A DNA stretch of 64,000 nucleotides, taken from NCBI RefSeq assembly GCF_004912275.1, contig NZ_STGY01000083.1:1-64000 (forward strand). The letters are read 5' to 3'. This DNA comes from Glycomyces buryatensis. GTDB lineage: Bacteria; Actinomycetota; Actinomycetes; Mycobacteriales; Micromonosporaceae. Shown here one piece after another: positions 29,027-38,093 of the stretch. The position numbers and the translations under genes are program-made. Each line of letters opens with the position of its first letter. Within the stretch, counting starts at the first letter, position 1. Below the pieces are notes generated by a model. That model did no database searches and was not told the DNA's origin. It was given only the letters and a program-made list of their open reading frames with translations.

Positions 29027-29747
29027 CGAGTTTGAGGACCGCGTCCAGGCCCACGGCCCGGCCGGCCTCGGCGTGCGGCAGCAGGTAGCAGCGCGCCCCG
29101 ATCCGGGACGCCCCGGCGTCGGCGATCGAGTCGCCCACCATGAGGACCCGGCCCGGCTCCACGTCGAGCGCGTGGCAGGCGGCGTAGAAGATCTTCTCGT
29201 CGGGCTTGCAGTAGCCGACCTCGTAGGACAGCACCCACGCGTCGATGAACCGGTCGATGCCCAGATACCGCAGTACCGGACGGGCGTCGAAGCCGATATT
29301 GCTGACCAGCGCGATCGGGTACCCTTGCGCCTTGAGCGACACCAGCGTCGCGAGGGTGTCCGCGTAGGACACCCACCCCTGCGGGGACGCCAGCCGGTCG
29401 TACAGCGCCTCGGCGAGGCCTTCGAAGACGCCGTGGGCCTGCGCGGCGAGCGCCGTGAACGCCTCCCGGTGGGCCTCTTCGTCCAGGTCCCGGTCGGCCC
29501 AGGCGTCGGCGAAGTTCGGGCGCACGCGCGGTTCCATGCCCGACCCGAGCCAGCCCTGCGCGCCGATGGCATCGGCCAGCGCGGTCACGGCGAGGGGGGA
29601 GAGTCGCTTACCGCAGGCCTCGGCCGCGAGCGAGACGGACCGGGTGAGCGGTTCGAGCTGCGCCAAGGTGCCGTGGAAATCGAACAGGACCGCGTCGACC
29701 CCGCCGCGGCCCTCCTCGTATTCGCCTGGTGAGGAATCCTGGTGCAC
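29010..29747 (-). CDS. HAD superfamily hydrolase with altered motif I
   Basis: 245 residues. Motif I reads VDAVLFDFHGTL: the nucleophile Asp is kept but the usual second Asp (D-x-D) is His. Motif II (ALVSNIGFD), the Lys of motif III (VGYCKPDEKIFYAA) and motif IV (VLMVGDSIADAGA) are intact, with a helical cap between. In phosphatases the second Asp is the general acid/base, so activity may differ from ordinary phosphoglycolate phosphatase-like members. The GTG start is preceded by TATCTT at 6 bases. It is divergent from helY; substrate unknown. Confidence 0.85.
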   Translation of the reverse strand: MHQDSSPGEYEEGRGGVDAVLFDFHGTLAQLEPLTRSVSLAAEACGKRLSPLAVTALADAIGAQGWLGSGMEPRVRPNFADAWADRDLDEEAHREAFTALAAQAHGVFEGLAEALYDRLASPQGWVSYADTLATLVSLKAQGYPIALVSNIGFDARPVLRYLGIDRFIDAWVLSYEVGYCKPDEKIFYAACHALDVEPGRVLMVGDSIADAGASRIGARCYLLPHAEAGRAVGLDAVLKLVRTGC

Positions 29748-29753
29748 AAACGG

Positions 29754-29759
29754 AAGATA
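29754..29759 (-). promoter_or_regulatory. -10 hexamer TATCTT for the HAD gene
   Basis: TATCTT, 6 bases, then the GTG at 29747. Leaderless pattern. Confidence 0.5.
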
Positions 29760-29815
29760 CCCGGCCGTGTAGGCGTCGTCACAACCGGGTGACGGCCCCG
29801 AGCGCGCCAGTGTGG

Positions 29816-29838
29816 TTGTCGGGCCCTGGCACTAGTCT
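29816..29838 (+). promoter_or_regulatory. helY promoter resembling the PafBC-dependent RecA-NDp motif
   Basis: TTGTCGGGC (29816-29824), exactly 8 bases, then TAGTCT (29833-29838), then 7 bases to the ATG at 29846. The published mycobacterial motif is TTGTCRGTG-N8-TAnnnT; the match fails only at the last two bases of the first half. Confidence 0.55.
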
Positions 29839-29845
29839 TGGGGAC

Positions 29846-32572
29846 ATGGTGCATTCCTCCGGCGACGTGCAGGCCGACGAACGATCCCCGGCCGAGCGCC
29901 ACACCGCCGCACAGGCCCGGCGCAAATGGCCCGAACTCACGTCGTTCGCCGAGGACTACCCCTTCGCCCTCGACGACTTCCAGATCCGGGCCTGCCGTGT
30001 CCTCGAGGACGGCCACGGGGTGCTCGTGTGCGCCCCGACCGGCGCCGGCAAGACCGTGGTGGGGGAGTTCGCCGTCCACCTGGCGCTCGCCGAGGACGCC
30101 AAGTGCTTCTACACCACCCCCATCAAGGCCCTGTCGAACCAGAAGTTCAACGACCTGGTCGATGCGCACGGGGCCGAGAACGTCGGTCTCCTGACCGGCG
30201 ACACGGTCATCAACGGCGAGGCCCCGATCGTGGTCATGACCACCGAGGTCCTGCGCAACATGATCTACGCCGGCTCGCCCACCCTGGGCGGGCTGCGCTA
30301 CGTCGTCATGGACGAGGTCCACTACCTCGCCGACCGCTTCCGCGGCGCGGTGTGGGAGGAGATCATCATCGAGCTGCCCGAGCGGGTGCGCGTGGTGAGC
30401 CTCTCGGCCACCGTCTCCAACGCCGAGGAGTTCGGCGACTGGCTCAAGAGCGTGCGCGGCTCGACCGAGGTGGTCGTCTCCGAGACCCGCCCGGTGCCGC
30501 TGTGGCAGCACATGATGGTCGGCGGGGTCCTGCTCGACCTGTTCGAGCCCGACGGCGACTACGTCAACAAGGAACTGCTCAAGAAAGACGCCCGGGCGCG
30601 GGAGCGATCCGAACGCTCCGGCGGCGGGCGCCGGCGCGGCAGGCCCTACGTCGACCGCGGCAGAGTGGTGTCCCGACTGGACTCGGCGGCGCTGCTGCCG
30701 GCCATCTACTTCATCTTCTCGCGCGCCGGATGCGATGCGGCCGTGGACGAATGCGTGCGCGCCGGGCTGCGGCTGACCGACGGCGCCGATCGCGACGCCA
30801 TCATCGACCACGCGACCGCCGCCTGCGCCCACATCGACCCCCGCGACCTCGAGGCGGTCGGCTTCGACCGGTGGCTCGACGGCCTCGCCGCCGGTTTCGC
30901 CGCCCACCACGCCGGCCTGCTGCCGGTGTTCAAGGAGGTCGTGGAGAAGCTGTTCGAACGCGGCCTGCTCAAGGTCGTCTTCGCCACCGAGACGCTCGCG
31001 CTGGGCATCAACATGCCCGCGCGCTCGGTCGTGCTCGAACGCCTCATCAAGTACGACGGCACCGACCACGTCATGCTCACCCCCGGCCAGTACACGCAGC
31101 TGACCGGCCGAGCCGGGCGCCGCGGCATCGACGTCGAAGGCCACGCGGTCACCGTGTGGGCTGACGACATCCGTCCCAAGGAGGTCGCCGGACTCGCTTC
31201 CAAGCGCACCTACCCGCTGAACTCCTCGTTCGCGCCCTCCTACAACATGTCCGTCAACCTCATCAACGCCGCGGGCGTCGCCCGCGCCGAGGAGGTCCTG
31301 GCCTCCTCGTTCGCGCAGTTCCAGTCCGACACCGAGGCCGTCCACCTGGCCGAGCAGGCCCGGGCGCTCTCGCGCAAGGCCGCCGAATCGGCCGGGGCCG
31401 CCAAGTGCGACAAGGGCGACTTCCTGGCCTACTTCGAAGTGACGCAACGGCTCTCACAGGCCGAACGCGGCGCCCAGAAACGCCGCAAGGGCTCCCTGCG
31501 CGACGCCGCCCGCACCTCACTGGAAAAACTGCGCGGCGGTGACGTCGTGTGGATCTCGCGCGGCAAGCGCTCCGGGTGGGCCGTGTTCCTGCGGGCCAGC
31601 GGGCGCGGGCGCCACGACCTGCGCTGGGCCGTCGTCACCGACGACGGCTGGACCGGCAGCCTCGACTCCACCGCCTTCGACGGCGGCGTCGAGGTCGTCA
31701 CGCGGGTGCGATTGCCCAAGCACTTCAATCGCAAGGACGTGAAGCACCGCAATGACCTCGCCGCCCAGCTGCGCGAGGCCACCCGCGACCGGTCCCGTCC
31801 CACGCGCCGCGGCGGCGCCGCCGAGACCCCCGAGATCGCGCGCCTGCGCGAGGAAGTCCGCGACAACCCGTGCCGGGACTGCCCCGACGCCGGGCAGCAT
31901 ACTGTTCACGCCTCGCGGTGGCTGCGCCTCAAACGCGAAGTCGAACACCTCAAGAGCCGTGCCGGACAACGGGAGCACTCGCTGGCGCGCCAGTTCACCG
32001 CCGTCCGCGAGGTCCTCTCCGAGTTCGGCTACCTCGAAGGCGAGACCGTCACCGACTCGGGGCGACTGCTGCGCAACATCTTCTGCGAGACCGACCTCCT
32101 CGTCGCCCAATGCCTGCGAGACGGCATCTGGGAAGGCCTGGAGGCGCCCGCGCTGGCGGCGATCGCCTCGACGGTCATCTACGAGTCCCGCTTCGAAGAG
32201 GACGAGTACTTCGTGGCGATCCCCGGCCCCATCACCGACGCGGTCGCCGCCACCGGGCGGCGCTGGGAGGCGATCCGGCGGGCCGAGAACTCCCGTGGCC
32301 TGTCGCTGATCTCCAAGCCGCAGCTCGGGCTCGCCTGGCCGATGTATCGCTGGAGCCGCGGCGAGGAATTGTCGAAGGCTCTCGCGGCCGCGGACGGCCC
32401 GTGGCCGATGCCCGGCGGCGACTTCGTGCGCTGGGCCCGCCGCACCGCCGACCTGCTGCACCAGATGGGCACGGCCGCGCGCGTGATCGGCACCAAGGGA
32501 TCGAACAAGCTCGCCGACGAGGCCTTCGACGCGGTCGACGCGATCCGCCGCGGTGTCGTCGCCGACGTCTGA
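29846..32572 (+). CDS. helY: Ski2-like DEAD/DEAH-box helicase HelY
   Basis: 908 residues. Motif I CAPTGAGKTVVGEF (about 52-65), Ia YTTPIKALSNQKF, II VVMDEVHYLAD (DEVH), III SLSATVSN, then in RecA domain 2 ATETLALGINMPARSV and motif VI QLTGRAGRRGIDV. The C-terminal half contains a helical-bundle DSHCT-type region with the conserved CRDCPDAGQH cysteines. Orthologue of the helicase downstream of tatC in mycobacteria. It starts at an ATG with a leaderless promoter. The RecA-NDp-like sequence suggests induction by DNA damage through the PafBC encoded 3 kb away. Confidence 0.93.
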   Translation: MVHSSGDVQADERSPAERHTAAQARRKWPELTSFAEDYPFALDDFQIRACRVLEDGHGVLVCAPTGAGKTVVGEFAVHLALAEDAKCFYTTPIKALSNQKFNDLVDAHGAENVGLLTGDTVINGEAPIVVMTTEVLRNMIYAGSPTLGGLRYVVMDEVHYLADRFRGAVWEEIIIELPERVRVVSLSATVSNAEEFGDWLKSVRGSTEVVVSETRPVPLWQHMMVGGVLLDLFEPDGDYVNKELLKKDARARERSERSGGGRRRGRPYVDRGRVVSRLDSAALLPAIYFIFSRAGCDAAVDECVRAGLRLTDGADRDAIIDHATAACAHIDPRDLEAVGFDRWLDGLAAGFAAHHAGLLPVFKEVVEKLFERGLLKVVFATETLALGINMPARSVVLERLIKYDGTDHVMLTPGQYTQLTGRAGRRGIDVEGHAVTVWADDIRPKEVAGLASKRTYPLNSSFAPSYNMSVNLINAAGVARAEEVLASSFAQFQSDTEAVHLAEQARALSRKAAESAGAAKCDKGDFLAYFEVTQRLSQAERGAQKRRKGSLRDAARTSLEKLRGGDVVWISRGKRSGWAVFLRASGRGRHDLRWAVVTDDGWTGSLDSTAFDGGVEVVTRVRLPKHFNRKDVKHRNDLAAQLREATRDRSRPTRRGGAAETPEIARLREEVRDNPCRDCPDAGQHTVHASRWLRLKREVEHLKSRAGQREHSLARQFTAVREVLSEFGYLEGETVTDSGRLLRNIFCETDLLVAQCLRDGIWEGLEAPALAAIASTVIYESRFEEDEYFVAIPGPITDAVAATGRRWEAIRRAENSRGLSLISKPQLGLAWPMYRWSRGEELSKALAAADGPWPMPGGDFVRWARRTADLLHQMGTAARVIGTKGSNKLADEAFDAVDAIRRGVVADV

Positions 32573-32585
32573 GCCAGGGAGTTCG

Positions 32586-32696
32586 TTGCACCGCAGTCGC
32601 GTTTACGCCGTCATCCTCGACACCCCTCAGGACGAGGCGGCCGCCGCATTCGGCGCGGGGGCCGAGATCGTCGCGGCCGGTAGCGAGAACCTGGGA
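32586..32696 (+). pseudogene. Remnant of a glyoxalase/VOC-like gene (5' fragment)
   Basis: From a TTG with GGGAG upstream, the frame reads LHRSRVYAVILDTPQDEAAA and continues for about 15 residues. This resembles the N-terminus of actinobacterial VOC (glyoxalase/bleomycin-resistance) proteins, which begin with a similar His-Arg-Ser-Arg sequence. The rest of the domain is missing: the frame runs straight into the antisense of the convergent exonuclease gene. Length would normally exceed 110 residues. The assignment rests on a short match recalled from memory. Confidence 0.35.
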
Positions 32697-33590
32697 TTAG
32701 ACGATCGCCTCGCCGAAGCGCTTCAGCGCCGAGCCGATGCCCCACTCGGCCGTGATCGCCGCGACCTTCGCCGGTTCGGTCGGCGCCGTCGGCAGTTCGG
32801 CGTCGATCGGCGGAAGGTCGACGTCGTCGGCGACCGTGGAGACCTTGAGCGCCCGGTCCAGGTAATCGGCCGCGTCCTCGATCGCCTTGCGCTGGCGTTC
32901 GGGGACGTCGGTGTCGTCCTCGGCCGCCGCAGCGCGGATACCCGAGATGCCGCCGTAGGTGTTCACCAGGCTCACCGCCGTCTTCGCGCCGATGCCCTTG
33001 ACGCCGGGCAGCCCGTCGGAAGGGTCGCCGCGGAGGATCGCGAAGTCCACGTAGTGGCCGGGGTCGACGCCGAACTTGGTCGCGACCGCCGCCGCATCGA
33101 ACACCTCGGCTTTGGATATCCCGCGTGCGAGGTATACGACCTTTCGGTCCAGCTCGTCGTCGACGAGCTGGAACAGGTCCCGGTCGCCGGTCACGACCAG
33201 CACCGGCTCGGCGGTGCGCGCGGCTAGAGTGGCGATCACGTCGTCGGCCTCGTATTCGGGGTGCGACGCCGTCGCCACCCCGAGCGCCGGCAGCAGCGCC
33301 TCAATGGCCGCGACCTGCGCGTCCAGACCTTCCGGGGTGTCCTCCGCGCCATCCTCGGTGGCCCGTTCGGCCTTATAGGTCGGCAGCAGATCCAGGCGCC
33401 ACTGGGGGCGCCAGTTGCCCTCCAGGCAGCAGACCATCCCGGTGGGGGAGAAGCGGCGCGAGAGCGTCGCCAGACCGTCGAAGAATCCCCGGATCGCCCC
33501 CGACCGGGCGCCGCTGGGGGATTTGATCGATGAGGGCAGGCCGTAGTGCGCCCGGTACCAGAGCGAGGCCGCGTCGATGAGCATGAGCAT
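32697..33590 (-). CDS. 5'-3' exonuclease, FEN/Pol I N-domain type
   Basis: 297 residues from MLMLIDAASLWYRAHYG. Conserved acidic motifs include the first Asp (LIDAA), EYEADDVIATLA, VTGDRDLFQLVDD and LRGDPSDGLPGVKGIGAKTA (helix-hairpin-helix), matching the stand-alone 5'-3' exonuclease of actinobacteria, homologous to the N-terminal domain of DNA polymerase I. It acts on flaps or RNA-DNA junctions in replication and repair. The frame is open upstream but the family start is at 33590. The promoter has AAGTCGGGC-N8-GACAGT, a weak RecA-NDp-like match. Confidence 0.92.
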   Translation of the reverse strand: MLMLIDAASLWYRAHYGLPSSIKSPSGARSGAIRGFFDGLATLSRRFSPTGMVCCLEGNWRPQWRLDLLPTYKAERATEDGAEDTPEGLDAQVAAIEALLPALGVATASHPEYEADDVIATLAARTAEPVLVVTGDRDLFQLVDDELDRKVVYLARGISKAEVFDAAAVATKFGVDPGHYVDFAILRGDPSDGLPGVKGIGAKTAVSLVNTYGGISGIRAAAAEDDTDVPERQRKAIEDAADYLDRALKVSTVADDVDLPPIDAELPTAPTEPAKVAAITAEWGIGSALKRFGEAIV

Positions 33591-33597
33591 GCCCACC

Positions 33598-33603
33598 ACT
33601 GTC
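33598..33603 (-). promoter_or_regulatory. Candidate -10 (GACAGT) for the exonuclease
   Basis: GACAGT lies 7 bases before the ATG at 33590, and AAGTCGGGC lies exactly 8 bases before it (upstream half on the complement of 33612-33620). Weaker than the TAnnnT hexamers elsewhere. Confidence 0.35.
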
Positions 33604-33752
33604 TCATGGGGGCCCGACTTCCGACGTGAACGGCGATTCCGCCCGTCCCACAGTGCGAAACCTGACACATTATGAGCCAGGTGCCATGACGGCGGCCAGG
33701 CCCGCCCTGAAAAGATCGGCACGCGAACGCAACGACATAAAGGAGCAATACG

Positions 33753-34535
33753 GTGAACACCACTGCCCGCCGTGCCGCCGCCGCCCTTGCCCTGATCGGG
33801 ACCGGGCTGGCAGCCACGGCATGTTCGTCCGGCGCAGACGAGGACACCCTCACCGTCTGCACGAACGTTCCCTTCGAGCCCTTCGAATTCCAAGAGGACG
33901 GCGAGTACGTCGGCTTCGACATCGACCTGATGAATCTCCTCGGCGAGCAACTGGACAAAACCGTCAAGATCGTCGAGATCGACTTCTCCTCGATCGAATC
34001 TGGCTCCGCGCTCAACGCCGGCACCTGCGACATCGCCGCCGCCGGCCTCTCTATAACCGAAGAACGTGAAGCGGCCATGGGCATGTCCGAGGCCTACTAC
34101 CGCGCCGACCAGGCCCTCGTCGCCGCCGACGGCGGCGACGTCGCCTCCCTCGACAACCTGTCCGGAGTCCAGGTCGCCGTCCAGTCCGGCACCACCGGCG
34201 AGTCCTACGCCGAATCCGTGTCCGAGCAGTACGGCTTCGAGGTCCGCGCCTTCGACAACATGGGCGACATCCAGTCGGCCCTCACCACCGGCAGCGTCGC
34301 CGCCTCCATCGCCGACCTGGCCACCTGGAAGACCATGATCGCTAAGACCGAGGGCCTGGCGGTCATCCAGACCATCGAGACCGAGGAGCACTACGGCTTC
34401 GCCGTCCAGAAGGACGACACCGAACTGCTCGACGAGGTCAACACCATGCTCAGCACGGCCTTCGAGGACGGCACCTACGCCGAGATCTACGAGAAGTGGA
34501 TCGGCGAGCCCTACACCGAGGAACCCGCCGAATAG
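33753..34535 (+). CDS. Polar amino-acid ABC transporter, substrate-binding lipoprotein
   Basis: 260 residues from a GTG with AGGAG upstream. A lipoprotein signal ends LAATACSSG, with the lipidated Cys at about 24. The mature part is SBP_bac_3: [26 protein letters not shown] (ligand contacts), [14 protein letters not shown] and YGFAVQKDD. Family members bind glutamine, glutamate, arginine or cystine; the ligand cannot be fixed. First gene of a three-gene importer operon. Confidence 0.94.
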   Translation: MNTTARRAAAALALIGTGLAATACSSGADEDTLTVCTNVPFEPFEFQEDGEYVGFDIDLMNLLGEQLDKTVKIVEIDFSSIESGSALNAGTCDIAAAGLSITEEREAAMGMSEAYYRADQALVAADGGDVASLDNLSGVQVAVQSGTTGESYAESVSEQYGFEVRAFDNMGDIQSALTTGSVAASIADLATWKTMIAKTEGLAVIQTIETEEHYGFAVQKDDTELLDEVNTMLSTAFEDGTYAEIYEKWIGEPYTEEPAE

Positions 34536-35341
34536 TGAAATCGCCGAAAACCTCCACCCTGACGGTGCGGCAGCGGCGGCGCTGGGCCCGGACGATCCAG
34601 TTCGCCGTCGCGCTCGCCGTCCTCGCCCTCTTGGCCGCGCTGGCAGACTGGGGCCGGATCGCCGACTCCTTCTTCCAGGTCGACATCGCGGCAGCGATGT
34701 TCCCGGCCGCGTGGACCGCGTTCGGCAACACCGTCCTCTACACGATCTTCGCGTTCATCTTCGGCATGGTCGTCGCCGTCCCGGTCGCGCTCATGCGCGT
34801 CTCGTCGTTCTTCCTGTACCGGTGGGTGGCCACGGCCTACGTCGAGACCTTCCGGGGCCTGCCGGCCCTGCTGGTGCTGTTCGGGGTCGGCTTCGGCGTC
34901 CCCCTGGCCTTCCCCGGCATCCAGTACCCCGGCGGCGTGTACGGCCAGGTCGCCCTCGGCCTGGGCCTGACCTCCTCGGCCTACATCGCCGAGAGCATCC
35001 GCGCCGGCATCCAGGCCGTCCCCAAGGGACAGGTCGAGGCGGCCCGCACGCTCGGCATGAGCCACACCCGCACCATGATCTCGATCGTGCTGCCCCAGGC
35101 GCTGCGCATCGTCATCCCGCCGCTCACCAACGAGCTGGTCATGCTCACCAAGGACTCCTCCCTGGTGTCCGTCCTCGGCGTCACGGCCGGCACCTTGGAA
35201 CTGACCAAGTTCGCCCGCGACGAGATGTCGGACACCGCCAACGCCACCCCGCTCATCGTCGGCGGCCTGCTCTACCTGCTCCTGACCGTCCCGCTGTCGG
35301 CCCTGGCCCGCCGCCTCGAAACCAAGGAGGACCGCAAATGA
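34535..35341 (+). CDS. Polar amino-acid ABC transporter, permease
   Basis: 268 residues from a GTG that overlaps the stop of the binding-protein gene by one base (TAGTG). The HisM/GlnP-type core has [12 protein letters not shown] in the periplasmic-side motif and the EAA loop [20 protein letters not shown] facing the ATPase. About five membrane segments follow a basic N-terminus. Only one permease is present, so the complex is probably a homodimer. Confidence 0.94.
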   Translation: MKSPKTSTLTVRQRRRWARTIQFAVALAVLALLAALADWGRIADSFFQVDIAAAMFPAAWTAFGNTVLYTIFAFIFGMVVAVPVALMRVSSFFLYRWVATAYVETFRGLPALLVLFGVGFGVPLAFPGIQYPGGVYGQVALGLGLTSSAYIAESIRAGIQAVPKGQVEAARTLGMSHTRTMISIVLPQALRIVIPPLTNELVMLTKDSSLVSVLGVTAGTLELTKFARDEMSDTANATPLIVGGLLYLLLTVPLSALARRLETKEDRK

Positions 35342-36105
35342 GCACCGGCGAATCGCCCGAGACGACTGCCCTGGTCACCATTCGCGACCTGCACAAGTCC
35401 TTCGGCGACAACGAGGTCCTGCGCGGCATCGACCTCGACATCAACGAGGGCGAAGTGGTGTGCATCATCGGCGCCTCCGGCTCGGGCAAGTCCACGTTGC
35501 TGCGGTGCGTCAACCTCCTGGAAGTGCCCACCTCGGGCACCATCGAGGCCGCCGGCCACGACATGACCCACCCCGACGCCGACCTGGACGCCGCCCGGGC
35601 CGACATCGGCATGGTCTTCCAGCAGTTCAACCTCTTCAGCCACCTGTCCATCCTCGACAACGTCACCATCGCGCAGCGCCGGGTGTACAAGACGAGCAAG
35701 CCCGAGGCCGAGGCCGAAGCCCGCCGCCGCCTCGCCGAAGTCGGCATCGAAGGCAAGGAGCGGTCCAAGCCCTCCCAGCTCTCCGGCGGCCAGCAGCAGC
35801 GCGTCGCCATCGCCCGCGCCCTGGCCGTGAACCCCAAACTCATGTTGTTCGACGAGCCCACCAGCGCCCTCGACCCCGAGCTGGTCGGCGAGGTCCTGTC
35901 GGTCATGAAGGGCTTGGCCGCCGAGGGCATGACCATGCTCGTGGTCACCCACGAGATGGGCTTCGCCCGCGAGGTCGCGGACCGGGTGGTGTTCATCGAC
36001 GGCGGCGTCATCGTCGAGGAGGGCACCCCGGCCGAAGTGCTCACCAACCCCAAGACCGAACGGGCACAGAGCTTCCTCCACCGCGTCCTCCACCCGGTCG
36101 ACTGA
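35338..36105 (+). CDS. Polar amino-acid ABC transporter, ATP-binding protein
   Basis: 255 residues. Walker [11 protein letters not shown]-loop [14 protein letters not shown], signature [15 protein letters not shown], Walker [15 protein letters not shown] and H-loop [14 protein letters not shown] are intact; this is the GlnQ/HisP family. The start overlaps the permease stop (ATGA). Last gene of the importer operon, 12 bases before the amidohydrolase. Confidence 0.95.
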   Translation: MSTGESPETTALVTIRDLHKSFGDNEVLRGIDLDINEGEVVCIIGASGSGKSTLLRCVNLLEVPTSGTIEAAGHDMTHPDADLDAARADIGMVFQQFNLFSHLSILDNVTIAQRRVYKTSKPEAEAEARRRLAEVGIEGKERSKPSQLSGGQQQRVAIARALAVNPKLMLFDEPTSALDPELVGEVLSVMKGLAAEGMTMLVVTHEMGFAREVADRVVFIDGGVIVEEGTPAEVLTNPKTERAQSFLHRVLHPVD

Positions 36106-36117
36106 GAGAATGGAGGT

Positions 36118-37656
36118 ATGAGCCTCCAAAAGACGCTGTGGCGCGGCGGTCGCGTACTGAGCCCCACCAGTCCACACGCGACCGCCCTGCTGACCGAAGG
36201 CGACCGGATCACCTGGGTCGGCGAGGGCGATGACGCGCCGGCCGCCGACCGCACCGTCGACCTGGCCGGGGCCCTCACCACCCCGGCGTTCGTCGACTCG
36301 CACGTCCACCTCGGCGGCACCGGCGCCTCCCTGACCGGCCTGCACCTGGCCGGCCTCGGCTCGGCCGCCGAATTGCTCGACCGGGTCGCCGCGCACGCCC
36401 TCGACCTGCCCAGCGGAGCGATCGTCCTCGCCCACGGCTGGGACGAGACCACCTGGGGCGACCCGTCCCTGCCCCTGTCGGCCGAGGTCGAGAAGGCCGC
36501 CGCCGGGCGCCTGGTGTACCTCTCGCGGACCTGCGGGCACACCGGCATTGCCGGGCCAAGACTCCTGGCCGAACGGCCCGACCTGGCCGCTCTGGACGGC
36601 TTCGACGCGTCCGGGCTTCTCACCCGAGGCGCCCACCGCTCGGCCCGCGCCGGCGTGGCCGCCGCCGTCCCGATCTCCCAGCGCCTGGACGCCGTCCGCG
36701 CCGCCCTGGAGCACGCCGCGAGCCTGGGCATCGCCGCGGTCGCCGAGCACACCATCCCCGTCGCCGACGATCCCGCCACCGAGGACGAATTCACCGGCCT
36801 GATCGCGCTCGGTGCCAGGCCCGACCTGCCGGCGGTATACGGCTGGTGGGGCGAGCTCGGCGCGGCCGAAAGGGCCCGCGACCTCGGCGCTCACGGCTGC
36901 GGCGGCGACCTGTCCATCGACGGCTCCCTCGGGGCGCACACCGCCTTCCTCTCCGAGCCCTACCGCGACCGGCCCGCCGAGACCGGCGCCCGGTACTTCA
37001 CCGCCGAGCAGGTCCGCGAGCACCTCTCCGCCTGCCACCGCACCGGGCTCCCGGCGGCGTTCCACGCCATCGGCGACGCGGCCATCCAGGTCGTCCTGGA
37101 CGGCCTCGACCTGGTCGAGCCGCTGCTCGGCCTCGACGCTATCCGTCACGCCCGCCACCGCATCGAGCACGCCGAACTTCTCAACCCCGCCCTGACGGCC
37201 CGCATGGTCCACCACGGCGTCCACGCCTCGGTCCAGCCCTCCTTCGACGCCGCCTGGGGCGGCAGCGGCGGCATGTACGCGGCCCGGCTCGGCATCGACC
37301 GCGCACTGGCGGCGAATCCGCTCTCGCGCATGGCCGGCGTCGGCGTCCCGCTCGCGTTCGGTTCCGACTCCCCGGTCACCCCGCTCGACCCGTGGGGCGG
37401 CGTGGCCGCCGCCGTCGGCCATCACAACCCGTCGTTGTCGCTGACCCCCACGGCCGCCTTCAGCGCCGCGACCAGAGGCGGATGGCGCGCGCTCGGCGTG
37501 GACGACTCCGGAGCCCTCGCCCCGGGCATGCGAGCCGATTTCACAGTGTGGGAGCTCACCGACGGCCGTATCCCCGAGCTGAGTGATCTGCACACGCCCG
37601 CTCCCATGTGCTCCATGACCATCGCCGGAGGACACCTCGTGTACCAGCGCAGTTGA
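36118..37656 (+). CDS. YtcJ-like metal-dependent amidohydrolase
   Basis: 512 residues, Amidohydro_3 family. The metal motif FVDSHVHL (about 60-67), FHAIGDAAIQ (His near 318), RHRIEHAELL and the final Asp in LAFGSDSPVTPLDP make up the usual TIM-barrel metal site. YtcJ-like enzymes have varied or unknown amide/ester substrates. It may belong to the amino-acid importer operon (12-base gap), which hints at hydrolysis of an imported amide; alternatively GAGAAT 6 bases before the ATG gives it its own start. Confidence 0.88.
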   Translation: MSLQKTLWRGGRVLSPTSPHATALLTEGDRITWVGEGDDAPAADRTVDLAGALTTPAFVDSHVHLGGTGASLTGLHLAGLGSAAELLDRVAAHALDLPSGAIVLAHGWDETTWGDPSLPLSAEVEKAAAGRLVYLSRTCGHTGIAGPRLLAERPDLAALDGFDASGLLTRGAHRSARAGVAAAVPISQRLDAVRAALEHAASLGIAAVAEHTIPVADDPATEDEFTGLIALGARPDLPAVYGWWGELGAAERARDLGAHGCGGDLSIDGSLGAHTAFLSEPYRDRPAETGARYFTAEQVREHLSACHRTGLPAAFHAIGDAAIQVVLDGLDLVEPLLGLDAIRHARHRIEHAELLNPALTARMVHHGVHASVQPSFDAAWGGSGGMYAARLGIDRALAANPLSRMAGVGVPLAFGSDSPVTPLDPWGGVAAAVGHHNPSLSLTPTAAFSAATRGGWRALGVDDSGALAPGMRADFTVWELTDGRIPELSDLHTPAPMCSMTIAGGHLVYQRS

Positions 37657-37720
37657 CCTGCGCCGGAGCCGAAAGGGCCCCATACGCGAGAAAAATTGCC
37701 GGACCAAAAATGCGACCCGG

Positions 37721-37751
37721 TTGACGAAGGCGGCGCTGTTTGGCTTACGGT
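37721..37751 (+). promoter_or_regulatory. Candidate sigma-A promoter for the intergenic RNA
   Basis: TTGACG (37721-37726), 19 bases, TACGGT (37746-37751). No ORF follows for 400 bases, only hairpins and a terminator. Confidence 0.45.
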
Positions 37752-38093
37752 GGTCTGGTCCTCGGCGGACGACCACGACCGGAAGTCCGCCGAACGTCGG
37801 GGGCGACTCGACTTGCTTTGCTCCCACGCAGACTGGACAAGGTGGCAGCGCGGCCGCACTGCTACCGGCGGCCAGGTCCAGATCGCGGGGGTCGGCGGAG
37901 GAAGGCGAGCCGGTCGCCGGTGGTGGACCCGCAGCAGACGTAGGTGATCCCTAGACAACAACTCGCAGTTGATCAGCCAGATGGTTGCGAGTTGGTCCGA
38001 AGATCGCCAGCTGACGCCGCAGGGGACACCGGCCGTACAGGGACTGGGAGAAACCCGTGCGAGGGGCGTAGCCAGACACAGCTACGCCCCTTT
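37752..38093 (+). ncRNA. Candidate structured non-coding RNA, about 340 nt
   Basis: The 493-base gap between the amidohydrolase and lnt has no plausible ORF but has a promoter-like pair, several stems and an intrinsic terminator. Stems: TCGGCGGAC/GTCCGCCGA (37762-37770 with 37785-37793); CTGGAC/GTCCAG (37833-37838 with 37876-37881) enclosing GGTGGCAG/CTGCTACC (37841-37848 with 37859-37866); GCGGG..TC/GGACCCGC (37885-37893 with 37925-37932) enclosing GGCGA/TCGCC; CAACTCGCA/TGCGAGTTG (37959-37967 with 37986-37994). I could not match it to RNase P RNA, tmRNA, SRP RNA or a known riboswitch. It may instead be a cis-acting leader of lnt. Confidence 0.45.
38063..38093 (+). terminator. Intrinsic terminator upstream of lnt
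   Basis: GGGGCGTAGC (38063-38072) pairs with GCTACGCCCC (38081-38090), followed by TTT. It must end a plus-strand transcript that starts after the amidohydrolase, or attenuate lnt. Confidence 0.75.

Noticed and set aside
29585-31447. 620-codon minus-strand ORF over helY
   Set aside because: Antisense shadow of a clear helicase; its only real protein-like part is the HAD gene's first codons read in another frame.
37752-38093. RNase P RNA, tmRNA or a cobalamin/TPP/ydaO riboswitch
   Set aside because: The conserved cores (for example GAGGAAAGTCC of RNase P, the tmRNA tag frame and tRNA-like ends, the B12 box) are not present. Only a generic structured-RNA call is made.
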